A stretch of 64,000 nucleotides of DNA from assembly GCF_018742245.1 (NCBI RefSeq), contig NZ_CP036132.1, positions 1,855,001 to 1,919,000 of the forward strand, written 5' to 3'. How positions within the stretch are numbered: the first letter of the stretch is position 1; each line of letters starts with the position of its first letter. The notes beneath the pieces were generated by a model. That model was given only the letters and a program-made list of their open reading frames with translations, was not told the origin of the DNA and did no database searches. The translations under genes were made by a program, and so were the position numbers. The stretch is from Bacillus mycoides. GTDB lineage: Bacteria; Bacillota; Bacilli; Bacillales; Bacillaceae_G. Shown here one piece after another: positions 26,737 to 34,320 of the stretch.

Positions 26737-27806
26737 GACAAAGAAAACGAATGAGTAAGATGAAGATGTTAAAAGTAATGGGGGCGATAATAGCGCTCTT
26801 TACTTTTCTTACTATAATTTGGTCTATAGCCTTTTTTGTATCGTCTAGTGTAATGAAAGCTCTGGAAATAAACGTATCGCCTTTTGTTACGTTTCTCATT
26901 AGTGATATGGTCGGTTTTGTATTTATTGTTCTTATTTGGGTATTGATCGGAATATTAATGAGACCGAAGCGAGAGGCGATGATTTGGACGATCATTGAAC
27001 CGATACAAAAAATTGCAAAAGGGGACTTCTCTGTAAAAATACGGAATGAAGAAAAGTATGATGGCGAAATTGGTGTACTCGTAAAGAGTATAAATGATAT
27101 GACAGATGAACTGAATGCGATGGAGAAACTGCGCCAGGAATTTGTATCGAATGTTTCTCATGAAATACAGTCACCATTAACTTCTATAAAAGGATTTGCT
27201 AGAGCGCTACAAGATAATAATCTTTCTGAGGAAAAAAGAAAGCATTACCTTACTATTATTGAAACTGAAACGACGAGATTATCTAAACTGAGCCAAAATT
27301 TACTGAAGCTCACCCTTTTAGAGTCGGAAGAGTATACACCAGAAAAAGTGAACTATCGATTAGATCAACAATTAAAGCAAATTGTGCTAAATAGTGAACC
27401 GCTTTGGGATGAAAAAGAAATTGAATTAGACCTTGATTTAGAAAAAGTGCATATAATTGCCGATCAAGAAAGTATGAATCAAGTGTGGATTAATTTAATT
27501 CATAATAGTATTAAATTTACTCCAAGTGGTGGCACGATTACAATCCAGTTAAAAGAAAACGAGACATTAGTGGAAGTACGTATTCGTGATTCGGGAATTG
27601 GTATATCCGAAGAACAGAAACAACATATTTTTGAACGTTTTTATAAAGCGGATTCTTCACGAAATCGTACTTATGGGGGAAGTGGCTTAGGTTTGGCCAT
27701 CGTAAAAAAAGTACTCGACCTTCATCAAGGAGAAATAAAAGTCGAGAGTGAGGAAGGGAATGGTGCAGAATTTATTGTGCGTATTCCGAATCATGAAGAA
27801 AAATAG
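26733..27806 (+). CDS. Sensor histidine kinase with very short extracytoplasmic loop
   Basis: A 357-residue kinase. Two membrane segments (residues about 15-39 and 52-75) are separated by only about a dozen residues, so it belongs to the intramembrane-sensing kind. A HAMP-like linker (about 80-130) leads to the phospho-acceptor His143 in NVSHEIQSPL, then the N-box NLIHNSIKFT and G-boxes RDSGIGIS and GGSGLGLAIVKK. It is the partner of the OmpR-type regulator (ATGA overlap). Such kinases often need an accessory transporter for sensing; the upstream exporter is a candidate. Confidence 0.92.
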   Translation: MRQRKRMSKMKMLKVMGAIIALFTFLTIIWSIAFFVSSSVMKALEINVSPFVTFLISDMVGFVFIVLIWVLIGILMRPKREAMIWTIIEPIQKIAKGDFSVKIRNEEKYDGEIGVLVKSINDMTDELNAMEKLRQEFVSNVSHEIQSPLTSIKGFARALQDNNLSEEKRKHYLTIIETETTRLSKLSQNLLKLTLLESEEYTPEKVNYRLDQQLKQIVLNSEPLWDEKEIELDLDLEKVHIIADQESMNQVWINLIHNSIKFTPSGGTITIQLKENETLVEVRIRDSGIGISEEQKQHIFERFYKADSSRNRTYGGSGLGLAIVKKVLDLHQGEIKVESEEGNGAEFIVRIPNHEEK

Positions 27807-27840
27807 TGTTAGAAGGTTTCCCTCCTAACACTATTTTTCT
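27801..27840. terminator. Bidirectional terminator
   Basis: AAATAGTGTTAG and CTAACACTATTT form a 12-base stem with A- and T-runs, between the kinase gene and a convergent gene. Confidence 0.9.
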
Positions 27841-28433
27841 TTAAAAATGCATTTACCATTACTGCAATTATATTGATAAGCTTTTCCTTCGCTATTCATA
27901 CGATATGAGTAATCTGATTCTTTATCTTTCTTAAAGTCAACATATGCTTCTGCACCATTTCTATCACTATCTATATCAATAAAATGAACGTGTCGTATAG
28001 AATAATCCTTCTTTTCACTTAAACCTCTTTCTTGCAAGTTTTTATGAATACCATCTACTAACTGGTCAAACAAAGACCAGTTTAAATTAAGATTTTCAAA
28101 TAATTCAGTATGTCTTCCTAAAATACCGTTGTCTTGTATTATTTTATTATTATTATTATTATTATTATTATCGTATGTATAAGAGTATGTAAAATAGGGT
28201 TCGTCTTTATATACTACCTCTGCATAATAGCCGATATTATAAATGGGAGTATATTTTCCGGTTATGCTTTGTATTTCTTCTTGCTTATAGTTTTTTATAG
28301 TATGGAGATAATTTCTAGTATCTTTTTCTATTACTTTATAATTTAGTGGATTACCAAATATAAAGTACATCGCAAAAAATATGATACATAGTCCGACTGC
28401 AGTTAGTGACAAGAACCATTTTTTTCTTTTCAT
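27831..28433 (-). CDS. DUF3139-like membrane-anchored protein with polyasparagine run
   Basis: A protein of about 200 residues: basic start MKRKKWF, one hydrophobic anchor (residues about 8-27) and an extracytoplasmic domain. It resembles DUF3139 proteins of Firmicutes in length and layout; function unknown. In the middle, eight consecutive asparagines (after YSYTYD) are encoded by a trinucleotide tract, so protein length can vary by slippage without frameshift. Two ATG codons lie six bases apart; the second has the better distance to AGGGGAG. The only cysteines besides the anchor region are in NCSNGKC near the C-terminus. Confidence 0.65.
   Translation of the reverse strand: MKRKKWFLSLTAVGLCIIFFAMYFIFGNPLNYKVIEKDTRNYLHTIKNYKQEEIQSITGKYTPIYNIGYYAEVVYKDEPYFTYSYTYDNNNNNNNNKIIQDNGILGRHTELFENLNLNWSLFDQLVDGIHKNLQERGLSEKKDYSIRHVHFIDIDSDRNGAEAYVDFKKDKESDYSYRMNSEGKAYQYNCSNGKCIFKEK
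28144..28170. repeat. Trinucleotide microsatellite (nine TTA units)
   Basis: Nine uninterrupted TTA units on the plus strand, read as AAT asparagine codons on the coding minus strand. A candidate variable-number tandem repeat. Confidence 0.9.
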
Positions 28434-28500
28434 ACACATACACTCCCCTATGCTGGATTTATTTTTATTTTACATGAATTATGGCAAAAACATGAGACTT

Positions 28501-28659
28501 ATAAAGTGAAACTTTAATCAGTGGGGGTTTTGTTCATCCCCCCACTGATTATTAGTTGAACCAATCGGGCTTTTACGGGCAGTTGATCCCCCACCTAACT
28601 TCTTTGCTTCCACTGAATTTTGAGGTGGGGTTCTTACTGCTCGTTAATGCGGGATAAAT
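28501..28659 (+). repeat. bcr1-like interspersed repeat, full-length copy
   Basis: A 159-base element bordered by ATAAA at both ends, running from GTGAAACTTTAATCAGTGGG to TTAATGCGGG. It holds two hairpins: CAGTGGGGG with CCCCCACTG, and GATCCCCCACCT with AGGTGGGG. Size, terminal ATAAA/TTTAT duplication and multiple copies in one window fit the bcr1 repeat described for the B. cereus group; identity to the published consensus was not checked. Confidence 0.75.
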
Positions 28660-28673
28660 AAAAACTTTCTATA

Positions 28674-28689
28674 GTTACCTACAAGTAAC
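28674..28689. promoter_or_regulatory. GTTAC-N6-GTAAC inverted repeat upstream of the SDR gene
   Basis: Five-base arms separated by six bases in the promoter region of the reductase gene. GTTAC/GTAAC arms are common in operators of HxlR/DUF24 regulators; the regulator itself is not nearby. Confidence 0.35.
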
Positions 28690-28782
28690 CTACGCACATG
28701 AAAGTGCATCATTGCCTTTTTACATAAACATAGATACACTTTTAATATAATAAACAACTGAGATGATTAAGGAGTGTTATAC

Positions 28783-29502
28783 TTGGCAGAATTATTACAA
28801 GGTAAAAATGCTTTAATTACAGGAGCAGGTAGAGGGATTGGTCGTGCTGTAGCGATCGCATTAGCGAAAGAGGGCGTAAATGTAGGTCTTTTAGCTCGTT
28901 CAGAAGAAAACTTAAAAGCTGTAGCGAAAGAAGTAGAAGCAGAAGGCGTAAAAGCTGTTATCGCGACTGCTGACGTATCTTCATATGAAGAGGTGACTAC
29001 TGCAATTGAAACGTTAAAAAATGGTTTAGGATCTATCGATATTTTAATTAATAACGCTGGCATTTCTAAGTTCGGTAAGTTTTTAGAACTAGAAGTTGCT
29101 GATTGGGAAAAAATCATTCAAGTAAACTTAATGGGTGTATACTATGCAACCCGCGCCGCTTTACCAAGCATGATTGAACAACAATCTGGTGATATTATTA
29201 ATATTTCATCTACAGCAGGACAAAAAGGTGCACCTGTAACAAGTGCATATAGTGCTTCTAAATTTGGTGTTCTTGGTTTAACAGAATCGTTAGCAATGGA
29301 AGTTCGTAAACATAACATTCGTGTAACAGCGTTAACTCCAAGTACAGTAGCAACTGACATGGCTGTAGATTTAGGATTAACTGATGGAAATCCAGATAAA
29401 GTAATGCAAGCAGAAGATATTGCAGAATTTATCGTAGCACAGCTGAAATTAAATAAACGTACATTTATTAAATCAGCAGGACTTTGGTCTACTAATCCGT
29501 AA
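28783..29502 (+). CDS. Short-chain dehydrogenase/reductase, 3-oxoacyl-ACP reductase (FabG)-like
   Basis: A 239-residue NAD(P)H-dependent reductase. The nucleotide-binding motif TGAGRGIG (residues 13-20), NNAG (90-93) and the catalytic set Asn115, Ser142 or Ser143, Tyr156 and Lys160 (YSASK) are all visible. It is of the FabG type, but stands outside any fatty-acid gene cluster, so its substrate may be another ketone. The start is TTG with AAGGAGTG seven bases upstream; a GTG nine bases earlier falls inside that site. A terminator follows directly. Confidence 0.9.
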   Translation: MAELLQGKNALITGAGRGIGRAVAIALAKEGVNVGLLARSEENLKAVAKEVEAEGVKAVIATADVSSYEEVTTAIETLKNGLGSIDILINNAGISKFGKFLELEVADWEKIIQVNLMGVYYATRAALPSMIEQQSGDIINISSTAGQKGAPVTSAYSASKFGVLGLTESLAMEVRKHNIRVTALTPSTVATDMAVDLGLTDGNPDKVMQAEDIAEFIVAQLKLNKRTFIKSAGLWSTNP

Positions 29503-29521
29503 GGGCTACATTTATCAACAA

Positions 29522-29565
29522 AGAAGGGACATCTATTCTGTAATGGAGTGGGTGTTCCTTTTTTA
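29522..29565 (+). terminator. Rho-independent terminator of the SDR gene
   Basis: AAGGGACA pairs with TGTTCCTT (one G-U pair) with a long loop and a T-run. Confidence 0.7.
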
Positions 29566-29570
29566 TTTTT

Positions 29571-29598
29571 TTGTTTAAAACAGAATTTTCGGTATAAT
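29571..29598 (+). promoter_or_regulatory. Probable promoter of the aminoglycoside nucleotidyltransferase leader
   Basis: TTGTTT and TATAAT separated by 16 bases. This places the transcript start about 250 bases before the enzyme start codon, giving a long leader. Confidence 0.55.
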
Positions 29599-29749
29599 TA
29601 AATGCACATGGTAGAAAAGTATTAAAAAGGGATAGGCCGTTTCTATGAATTAATAGCTATTGATTCACGTGTGTAAGTGCTATAGCATTTCAGTACGATG
29701 TTTTTTTGTAATGGTAGTCGTAAAAGAGCGATGTAAGGAGGTAAAAGGG

Positions 29750-29776
29750 ATGAAAAAGAAGTTTCAAAAATTATAA
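29750..29776 (+). CDS. Leader peptide MKKKFQKL
   Basis: An eight-residue ORF with a consensus AAGGAGGT seven bases before its ATG, a stronger ribosome binding site than most genes here. It ends 24 bases before the first arm of a hairpin that hides the ribosome binding site of the following resistance-type gene. The layout is that of translational attenuators such as those of erm and cat genes. The short ORF has no other obvious role. Confidence 0.55.
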   Translation: MKKKFQKL

Positions 29777-29800
29777 TATGTAACGCATTTAGCTCGTGGA

Positions 29801-29844
29801 CCTCCAATATACATAGCGCTATATTATATATTAAAAATTGGAGG
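29801..29844 (+). promoter_or_regulatory. Hairpin sequestering the ribosome binding site of the nucleotidyltransferase gene
   Basis: CCTCCAAT pairs perfectly with ATTGGAGG, and the second arm is the Shine-Dalgarno sequence of the downstream gene. The AT-rich intervening 28 bases can form additional weak pairs. A stalled ribosome on the leader peptide could shift the pairing. Confidence 0.6.
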
Positions 29845-29854
29845 ATATAAGTAG

Positions 29855-30727
29855 ATGAGAACTGAAAAAGAGATGCTAGACTTAATTATAAATACAGCAA
29901 AAGAGGATGAAAGAATTCGAGCTGTCATCATGAATGGATCACGTGTGAATCCGAATGTGAAAAAAGATTGTTTTCAAGACTATGATATTATTTATGTTGT
30001 AAAAGAAGTACAACCTTTTACATCTAATCATAATTGGATTCATAGATTTGGAGAAATAATGATTGTTCAAATGCCGGAAGAAATGTCGTTAGTTCCAGCA
30101 GATGAAGACGGGAAATTTCCGTATTTAATGCAGTTTATGGATGGAAACCGGATGGATTTAATGCTAGTTCCAGTGGATTTAATAAATAAATTTATTGGAC
30201 AGGATAGTTTAAGTAAATTACTACTGGATAAAGACAATTGTATTGGAGAATTTCCGCCAGCAAGTGATAAAGATTACGTTATAAAAAAGCCTACAGAAAA
30301 AGAGTTTTTCGATTGCTGTAATGAATTTTGGTGGTGCAGCACAAATGTAGGGAAAGGGTTATGGCGCGAGGAACTTTCTTATGCGAAAGGAATGCTTGAA
30401 GGCCCAATGCGAGATATGTTAATCGTAATGATAGAATGGCATATTGGCATGAAAACAAATTTTACAGTGAATACCGGAAAGTTTGGTAAGCATTTCGAGC
30501 AATATGTTGAAAAAGATACGTGGGAGCAATTTAGAAAGACATTTTCAAATGCAGAATATGAAAATATATGGGAGTCATTCTTTGTAATGGGTGATTTATT
30601 TAGGGAAGTTGCGAACGAAATTGCTAACACATATGGATATCAATATCCGCAAGATGATGATGACAAAGTGACGAGTTATTTAAAACATGTGAAAGCTTTG
30701 CCGAAAGATAGTACATCGATTTATTAA
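29855..30727 (+). CDS. Aminoglycoside 6-adenylyltransferase, ANT(6)/AadK family
   Basis: A 290-residue nucleotidyltransferase that would transfer AMP from ATP to position 6 of streptomycin-like aminoglycosides. The nucleotidyltransferase motif is MNGSRVNPNVKKDCFQDYDI, with metal-binding Asp42 and Asp44 (quoted core FQDYDI), a third acidic residue in RMDLMLVP, and the family-typical FFDCCNEFWWCSTNVGKGLWR and YAKGMLEGPMRDML regions. Chromosomal AadK proteins in Bacillus give modest intrinsic streptomycin resistance. The gene stands alone with its own long leader containing a leader peptide and an occluded TTGGAGGAT ribosome binding site, which suggests inducible translation. Confidence 0.9.
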   Translation: MRTEKEMLDLIINTAKEDERIRAVIMNGSRVNPNVKKDCFQDYDIIYVVKEVQPFTSNHNWIHRFGEIMIVQMPEEMSLVPADEDGKFPYLMQFMDGNRMDLMLVPVDLINKFIGQDSLSKLLLDKDNCIGEFPPASDKDYVIKKPTEKEFFDCCNEFWWCSTNVGKGLWREELSYAKGMLEGPMRDMLIVMIEWHIGMKTNFTVNTGKFGKHFEQYVEKDTWEQFRKTFSNAEYENIWESFFVMGDLFREVANEIANTYGYQYPQDDDDKVTSYLKHVKALPKDSTSIY

Positions 30728-30739
30728 TAATATAAAGAA

Positions 30740-30774
30740 GTAAGACTGTCCTAATTATGGACAGTCTTATTTTT
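30740..30774 (+). terminator. Rho-independent terminator
   Basis: TAAGACTGTCC and GGACAGTCTTA form a perfect 11-base stem with a seven-base loop and a T-run, after the nucleotidyltransferase gene. Confidence 0.92.
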
Positions 30775-30844
30775 GTTCATGAATAAGAATTTCTCTAACA
30801 AAGTGCAGCTGAATCACATATGAAATTTTAGGGAGGTTTTTATC

Positions 30845-31672
30845 ATGTATTATTTTTATTCACCAGAGATGTTCGTTCCATTTCAATGGGGATTAGAGCG
30901 AAATGTTTCGTATGCTTATATGCCATATAACTCATTTTATTATGGAGACTATATAAGTTCATTGCCATACGCTTTACATGTTCCTCAAAATTATGAAGTT
31001 CAAATAAAAGAAGATCGTGGATCATGGACACCATTTTCGTGGGTCGAAAAATATGCGTATGCATTTTCAGGACCATACAATAAAGCGGAAGTAGCTCTTA
31101 CATTTGATGATGGACCAGATTTAGTATTTACGCCAAAAATTTTAGATAGGTTAAAACAACATAATGTGAAAGCTACTTTCTTCCTGCTTGGTGAAAATGC
31201 TGAAAAGTATCCGAACGTAGTAAAGCGTATTGCGAATGAAGGGCATGTAATTGGTAATCATACGTATAGTCATCCGAATTTAGCGAAAGTAAATGAGACA
31301 GAGTACCGGAATCAAATAATAAAAACAGAAGAAATATTAAAGCGTTTAGCTGGCTATGCTCCTAAATTTATACGTCCGCCTTATGGTGAAATACTTGAAA
31401 ATCAATTGAATTGGGCGACTGAGCAAAATTTTATGATTGTACAGTGGAGTGTTGATACAGTTGATTGGAAAGGTGTAAGTGCTGATACGATTACAAATAA
31501 TGTGTTAGGGAATTCATTTCCTGGTAGTGTCATACTGCAACATTCAACTCCAGGTGGGCATTTACAAGGATCTGTAGATGCACTAGACAAAATCATTCCG
31601 CAGTTAAAAACGAAAGGAGCACGTTTTGTAACACTTCCAAGTATGTTTCAGACATCTAAAGAGAGAAAATAA
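30845..31672 (+). CDS. Polysaccharide deacetylase (peptidoglycan N-acetylglucosamine deacetylase, BC1960-like)
   Basis: A 275-residue carbohydrate esterase family 4 protein. The NodB domain starts near residue 80: motif 1 LTFDDGPD, metal histidines in GNHTYSHPN, motif 3 RPPYGE, motif 4 VDTVDWKG and motif 5 VILQHS. The N-terminal 75 residues are rich in Tyr/Phe and have no cleavable signal peptide. By length and context it corresponds to the B. cereus deacetylase BC1960 as I recall it, which removes acetyl groups from peptidoglycan GlcNAc and lowers lysozyme sensitivity. AGGGAGG precedes the ATG. It is probably transcribed with no partner or with the following sdpI-like gene. Confidence 0.9.
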   Translation: MYYFYSPEMFVPFQWGLERNVSYAYMPYNSFYYGDYISSLPYALHVPQNYEVQIKEDRGSWTPFSWVEKYAYAFSGPYNKAEVALTFDDGPDLVFTPKILDRLKQHNVKATFFLLGENAEKYPNVVKRIANEGHVIGNHTYSHPNLAKVNETEYRNQIIKTEEILKRLAGYAPKFIRPPYGEILENQLNWATEQNFMIVQWSVDTVDWKGVSADTITNNVLGNSFPGSVILQHSTPGGHLQGSVDALDKIIPQLKTKGARFVTLPSMFQTSKERK

Positions 31673-31741
31673 AAATGTTAATAATTGGGATGTTTAAAGT
31701 TGTATAGTATAATGAAAGTGTAAGTTAGGAGGTGGATATAA

Positions 31742-32083
31742 TTGATAGATGTACTAGTAAACATAGGAATGAGCATATTAATTGGTGTTATATTTATACT
31801 TGCTGCACTTATTCTTCAAAAAAATCCACCAACGGATATTAACGCAGCATATGGTTACCGTACGAAACGATCTATGAAAAATAAAGAATTATGGGATGCG
31901 GGTAACAGGTATAGTGCAGAAGTGATGAAACAAAATGGATTCATTATGATGTTAATTGGAAGTGTTATTAGTATACTGTTTAGATATACACATACAATGA
32001 TAGCGATTATGATTGTTATGCTATTGTTAATCATACGTTTATTTATACGAGTAGAGAAAAGGTTAAAGATACTTGAGAAATAA
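31742..32083 (+). CDS. SdpI family membrane protein
   Basis: A 113-residue protein with three hydrophobic segments. The conserved SdpI/YhfL segment AAYGYRTKRSMKNKELWDAG (core GYRTKRSMKN) lies between the first and second helix. In B. subtilis SdpI gives immunity to the SdpC killing peptide, but this shorter form has only the SdpI-domain core and its role is unknown. The start is TTG, eight bases after TAGGAGGTG. A TATAAT box lies about 30 bases upstream of the ribosome binding site, so it may have its own promoter. Confidence 0.85.
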   Translation: MIDVLVNIGMSILIGVIFILAALILQKNPPTDINAAYGYRTKRSMKNKELWDAGNRYSAEVMKQNGFIMMLIGSVISILFRYTHTMIAIMIVMLLLIIRLFIRVEKRLKILEK

Positions 32084-32090
32084 TGAAAAA

Positions 32091-32126
32091 ATATGACTCC
32101 CGAGTAATTTAAGTTGGGAGTCATAT
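32091..32126. terminator. Hairpin between convergent genes
   Basis: ATATGACTCCC and GGGAGTCATAT form a perfect 11-base stem with a 14-base loop. The T-run is weak, so termination strength is uncertain. Confidence 0.6.
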
Positions 32127-32131
32127 ATTAT

Positions 32132-32740
32132 TTACAAACTATTATTTTTTAGCAATTCTTTTCCTTGTTCTACAACAAATTCATAGTATTCAAGGTCATA
32201 TGGATAAATATCTTCAAATGTTATCGTTATCGGTTTACTGTTTAGAGCAGAAATAGTCGTTAAAGATGAAATATCTCTTTTTAATAGTTGTAGAAAAGAT
32301 GTTGCATGTACTTTCATCACATCGTCTACTTCTTCACCTGGTGCAAATGAAAGTGGTTTTATTACATTGTGAAAATACATATGACAAAACTCACGATCAA
32401 TAAGGTTTGAAATTTCATAATCTATTTTAAAGATTCCTTTGTATGCTAAATCAGTAGTTTGAAAGGAAAGCCCCAATTCTTCTTCAATTTCACGTAGGCC
32501 ACCAATTTGTACATCTTCATCATGCATAATATGTCCAGCTGAAGTAATATCCCATATACCCGGAGCTTCTTTTTTATTTTTAGAGCGCAATTGGAAATAT
32601 AAGAACATATCTTCATCATCTTTTTCTATAAACCAGCAATGAAATGTTTCGTGCCAATCGCCATCGCGATGCACTTCATCACGTAATTTTTTTCCAAGTG
32701 TATTTCCTTCAGTATCAAATATCGTTAACCACTCTGTCAT
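32132..32740 (-). CDS. Nudix hydrolase (isopentenyl-diphosphate isomerase-like)
   Basis: A 202-residue Nudix protein. The Nudix box runs GHIMHDEDVQIGGLREIEEELGL (GX5EX7REUXEEXGU satisfied; catalytic glutamates in REIEEE). The N-terminus WLTIFDTEGNTLGKKLRDEVHRDGDWH and the HCWFIEKD segment are typical of the subgroup annotated as IPP-isomerase-like Nudix hydrolases; true isomerase activity is not implied. The gene stands alone, convergent with the sdpI-like gene. Confidence 0.88.
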   Translation of the reverse strand: MTEWLTIFDTEGNTLGKKLRDEVHRDGDWHETFHCWFIEKDDEDMFLYFQLRSKNKKEAPGIWDITSAGHIMHDEDVQIGGLREIEEELGLSFQTTDLAYKGIFKIDYEISNLIDREFCHMYFHNVIKPLSFAPGEEVDDVMKVHATSFLQLLKRDISSLTTISALNSKPITITFEDIYPYDLEYYEFVVEQGKELLKNNSL

Positions 32741-32821
32741 TTTAATTCCCCTTTCTGCAAATTTTATTATACAATATTCGTATTGAATTTTGGGGAAATA
32801 AAGAAAAAGGAGCGGGTATAA

Positions 32822-33460
32822 GTGGGGATAGAAAGTAAGGAAATAAAATCAATTATTTCAACAGAGGAAGAATTACGACAAATATTGGGGCAACCAAGTG
32901 AACGGGCTTTGAAAAAAGTTATTTCATCACTTGATCATCATTGTGTAGATTTTCTGTCTAAATCTCCTTTTTTAGTGTTATCTACTGCAAATAAATTAGG
33001 AGAGTGTGATGCTTCGCCGAGAGGAGATGCACCTGGATTTGTATATGTATTAAATCAAAATAAAATTATCATCCCTGAAAGACCGGGTAATCGTCGCATA
33101 GACTCTATTTTAAATATTATTTCGAATCCGCACGTAGGATTAATCTTTTTTATTCCTGGTCTTGGGGAAACACTCCGAATAAACGGTAAAGCATATATTA
33201 CAAACGATGAAGAAATTTTGAAAGAAATGCAGGCTAATGGACGTAATCCGTTACTTGGAATCGTTGTTGAAATAGAAGAATGCTATATTCATTGCGCAAA
33301 AGCTTTTATTCGCTCTAAGATGTGGGATCCAGAATCTTGGTTAAATAAAAGAGAGTTACCTTCAGCAGCAAAAATGTTAATGGAACATGCGAAAGTGAAT
33401 GCGTCAGAAGAGGAAGTTGCACGTTCTTTAGAAGAAAGTTATACGAAAAGATTGTATTGA
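32822..33460 (+). CDS. Pyridoxamine 5'-phosphate oxidase-like FMN-binding protein
   Basis: A 212-residue split-barrel protein. The segment FLSKSPFLVLSTANKLGECDASPRGDAPGFV (core CDASPRGDAPG) and RIDSILNIISNPHVGLIFFIPG are characteristic of the PNPOx-like FMN-binding group that includes MSMEG_1061-type proteins. It probably binds a flavin and acts on an unknown substrate. The start is GTG with AAAGGAGCGGG upstream. No operon partner is seen. Confidence 0.82.
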   Translation: MGIESKEIKSIISTEEELRQILGQPSERALKKVISSLDHHCVDFLSKSPFLVLSTANKLGECDASPRGDAPGFVYVLNQNKIIIPERPGNRRIDSILNIISNPHVGLIFFIPGLGETLRINGKAYITNDEEILKEMQANGRNPLLGIVVEIEECYIHCAKAFIRSKMWDPESWLNKRELPSAAKMLMEHAKVNASEEEVARSLEESYTKRLY

Positions 33461-33643
33461 AAATATTTTATAAATATAGTTTTAGGGAGTGGGAGGCTTC
33501 TCGTTTTAGAACAATTTATTTATATGTAAATGGCTGATTTATAGGTTGAAAATTTACAATATAGGTAATAAGAGGAACATTTGTATAATGTTATTGTGAA
33601 ATATAATAAAAAATTACCTTGAAAATAGTTAATAAAAATAGGC

Positions 33644-33672
33644 TTGCTTTTTAAAAAGTTGATAACTATAAT
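33644..33672 (+). promoter_or_regulatory. Promoter of the first T-box leader
   Basis: TTGCTT and TATAAT with a 17-base spacer, directly before the first T-box. Confidence 0.65.
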
Positions 33673-33674
33673 AA

Positions 33675-33950
33675 GTTAACAAATAGACATGAACGAAAAA
33701 GTAATGACAAGGACACGAAATCATTTTTACGGTTTACAGAGAAGGAAGCCAAGGCTGTGAGCTTCCTAACACGAAAAGTGATTTTACCACCTTTGAACTT
33801 CAATAGTGAACGAGTAATCTAGTAATTATTGACGGTATCAGCCGTTATCTGAGCTTGAGCAATCTAGAAGAAAATAAGTCTAGATTGGAACAAGGGTGGA
33901 ACCACGAAAACACATTCGTCCCTTTCCTAGGGATGAGTGTGTTTTTTTAT
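33675..33950 (+). ncRNA. T-box riboswitch 1 (threonine-type)
   Basis: A tRNA-sensing leader of about 276 bases. It has the T-box sequence AGGGTGGAACCACG (33893-33906) in the antiterminator side, followed by a terminator whose arms are AACACATTCGTCCCT and AGGGATGAGTGTGTT with a T-run. Upstream are the stem I arms GGAAGC/GCTTCC and a candidate specifier codon ACC (threonine) in TTTTACCACC. The T-box bulge TGGA would pair with a tRNA ending UCCA. Uncharged threonyl-tRNA should stabilise the antiterminator. Confidence 0.9.
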
Positions 33951-33990
33951 AGTTTTTAGATTGAAAATTAAAAATAATTAAAAAATAGTA

Positions 33991-34018
33991 TTGATTTTGT
34001 TTTTTATGCGAGTATAAT
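33991..34018 (+). promoter_or_regulatory. Promoter between the two T-boxes
   Basis: TTGATT and TATAAT with a 16-base spacer, just before the second T-box, giving that unit a separate transcript start. Confidence 0.65.
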
Positions 34019-34020
34019 GA

Positions 34021-34296
34021 GTTAACAAATAAACATGAACGAAAAAGTAACGATAAGGACATGAAATCATTTTTACGGTTTACAGAGAGGGAGGCCAAGG
34101 CTGTGAGCTTCCTAACACGAGAAATGATCTTACCACCTTTGAACTTCAATAGTGAACGAGTAATCTAGTAATTATTGACGGTATCAGCCGTTATCTGAAC
34201 TTGAGCAATCTAGAAGAAAATAAGTCTAGGTTGGAACAAGGGTGGAACCACGAAAACACATTCGTCCCTTTCCTAGGGATGAGTGTGTTTTTTTAT
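34021..34296 (+). ncRNA. T-box riboswitch 2 (threonine-type)
   Basis: A second T-box of the same length, 346 bases downstream of the first and differing at about 11 of 276 positions with no insertion or deletion. T-box sequence AGGGTGGAACCACG lies at 34239-34252, the candidate specifier ACC is retained, and the terminator arms are identical to copy 1. It is the proximal control element of hom-thrC-thrB. Confidence 0.92.
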
Positions 34297-34320
34297 TACT
34301 TTGAAAGGAGGTGCGGTAAT

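Noticed and set aside
28441..28782. Small RNA or gene in the gap before the SDR gene
   Set aside because: The interval is fully accounted for by the repeat element and a promoter region; no ORF with a ribosome binding site is present.
33880..34149. Open frame on the minus strand across the T-box region
   Set aside because: It lies antisense to two conserved riboswitches and has no plausible ribosome binding site.
34201..34320. In-frame upstream extension of the threonine-rich ORF into the second T-box
   Set aside because: It would be translated through the T-box terminator; the strong Shine-Dalgarno sequence points to the ATG at 34321.
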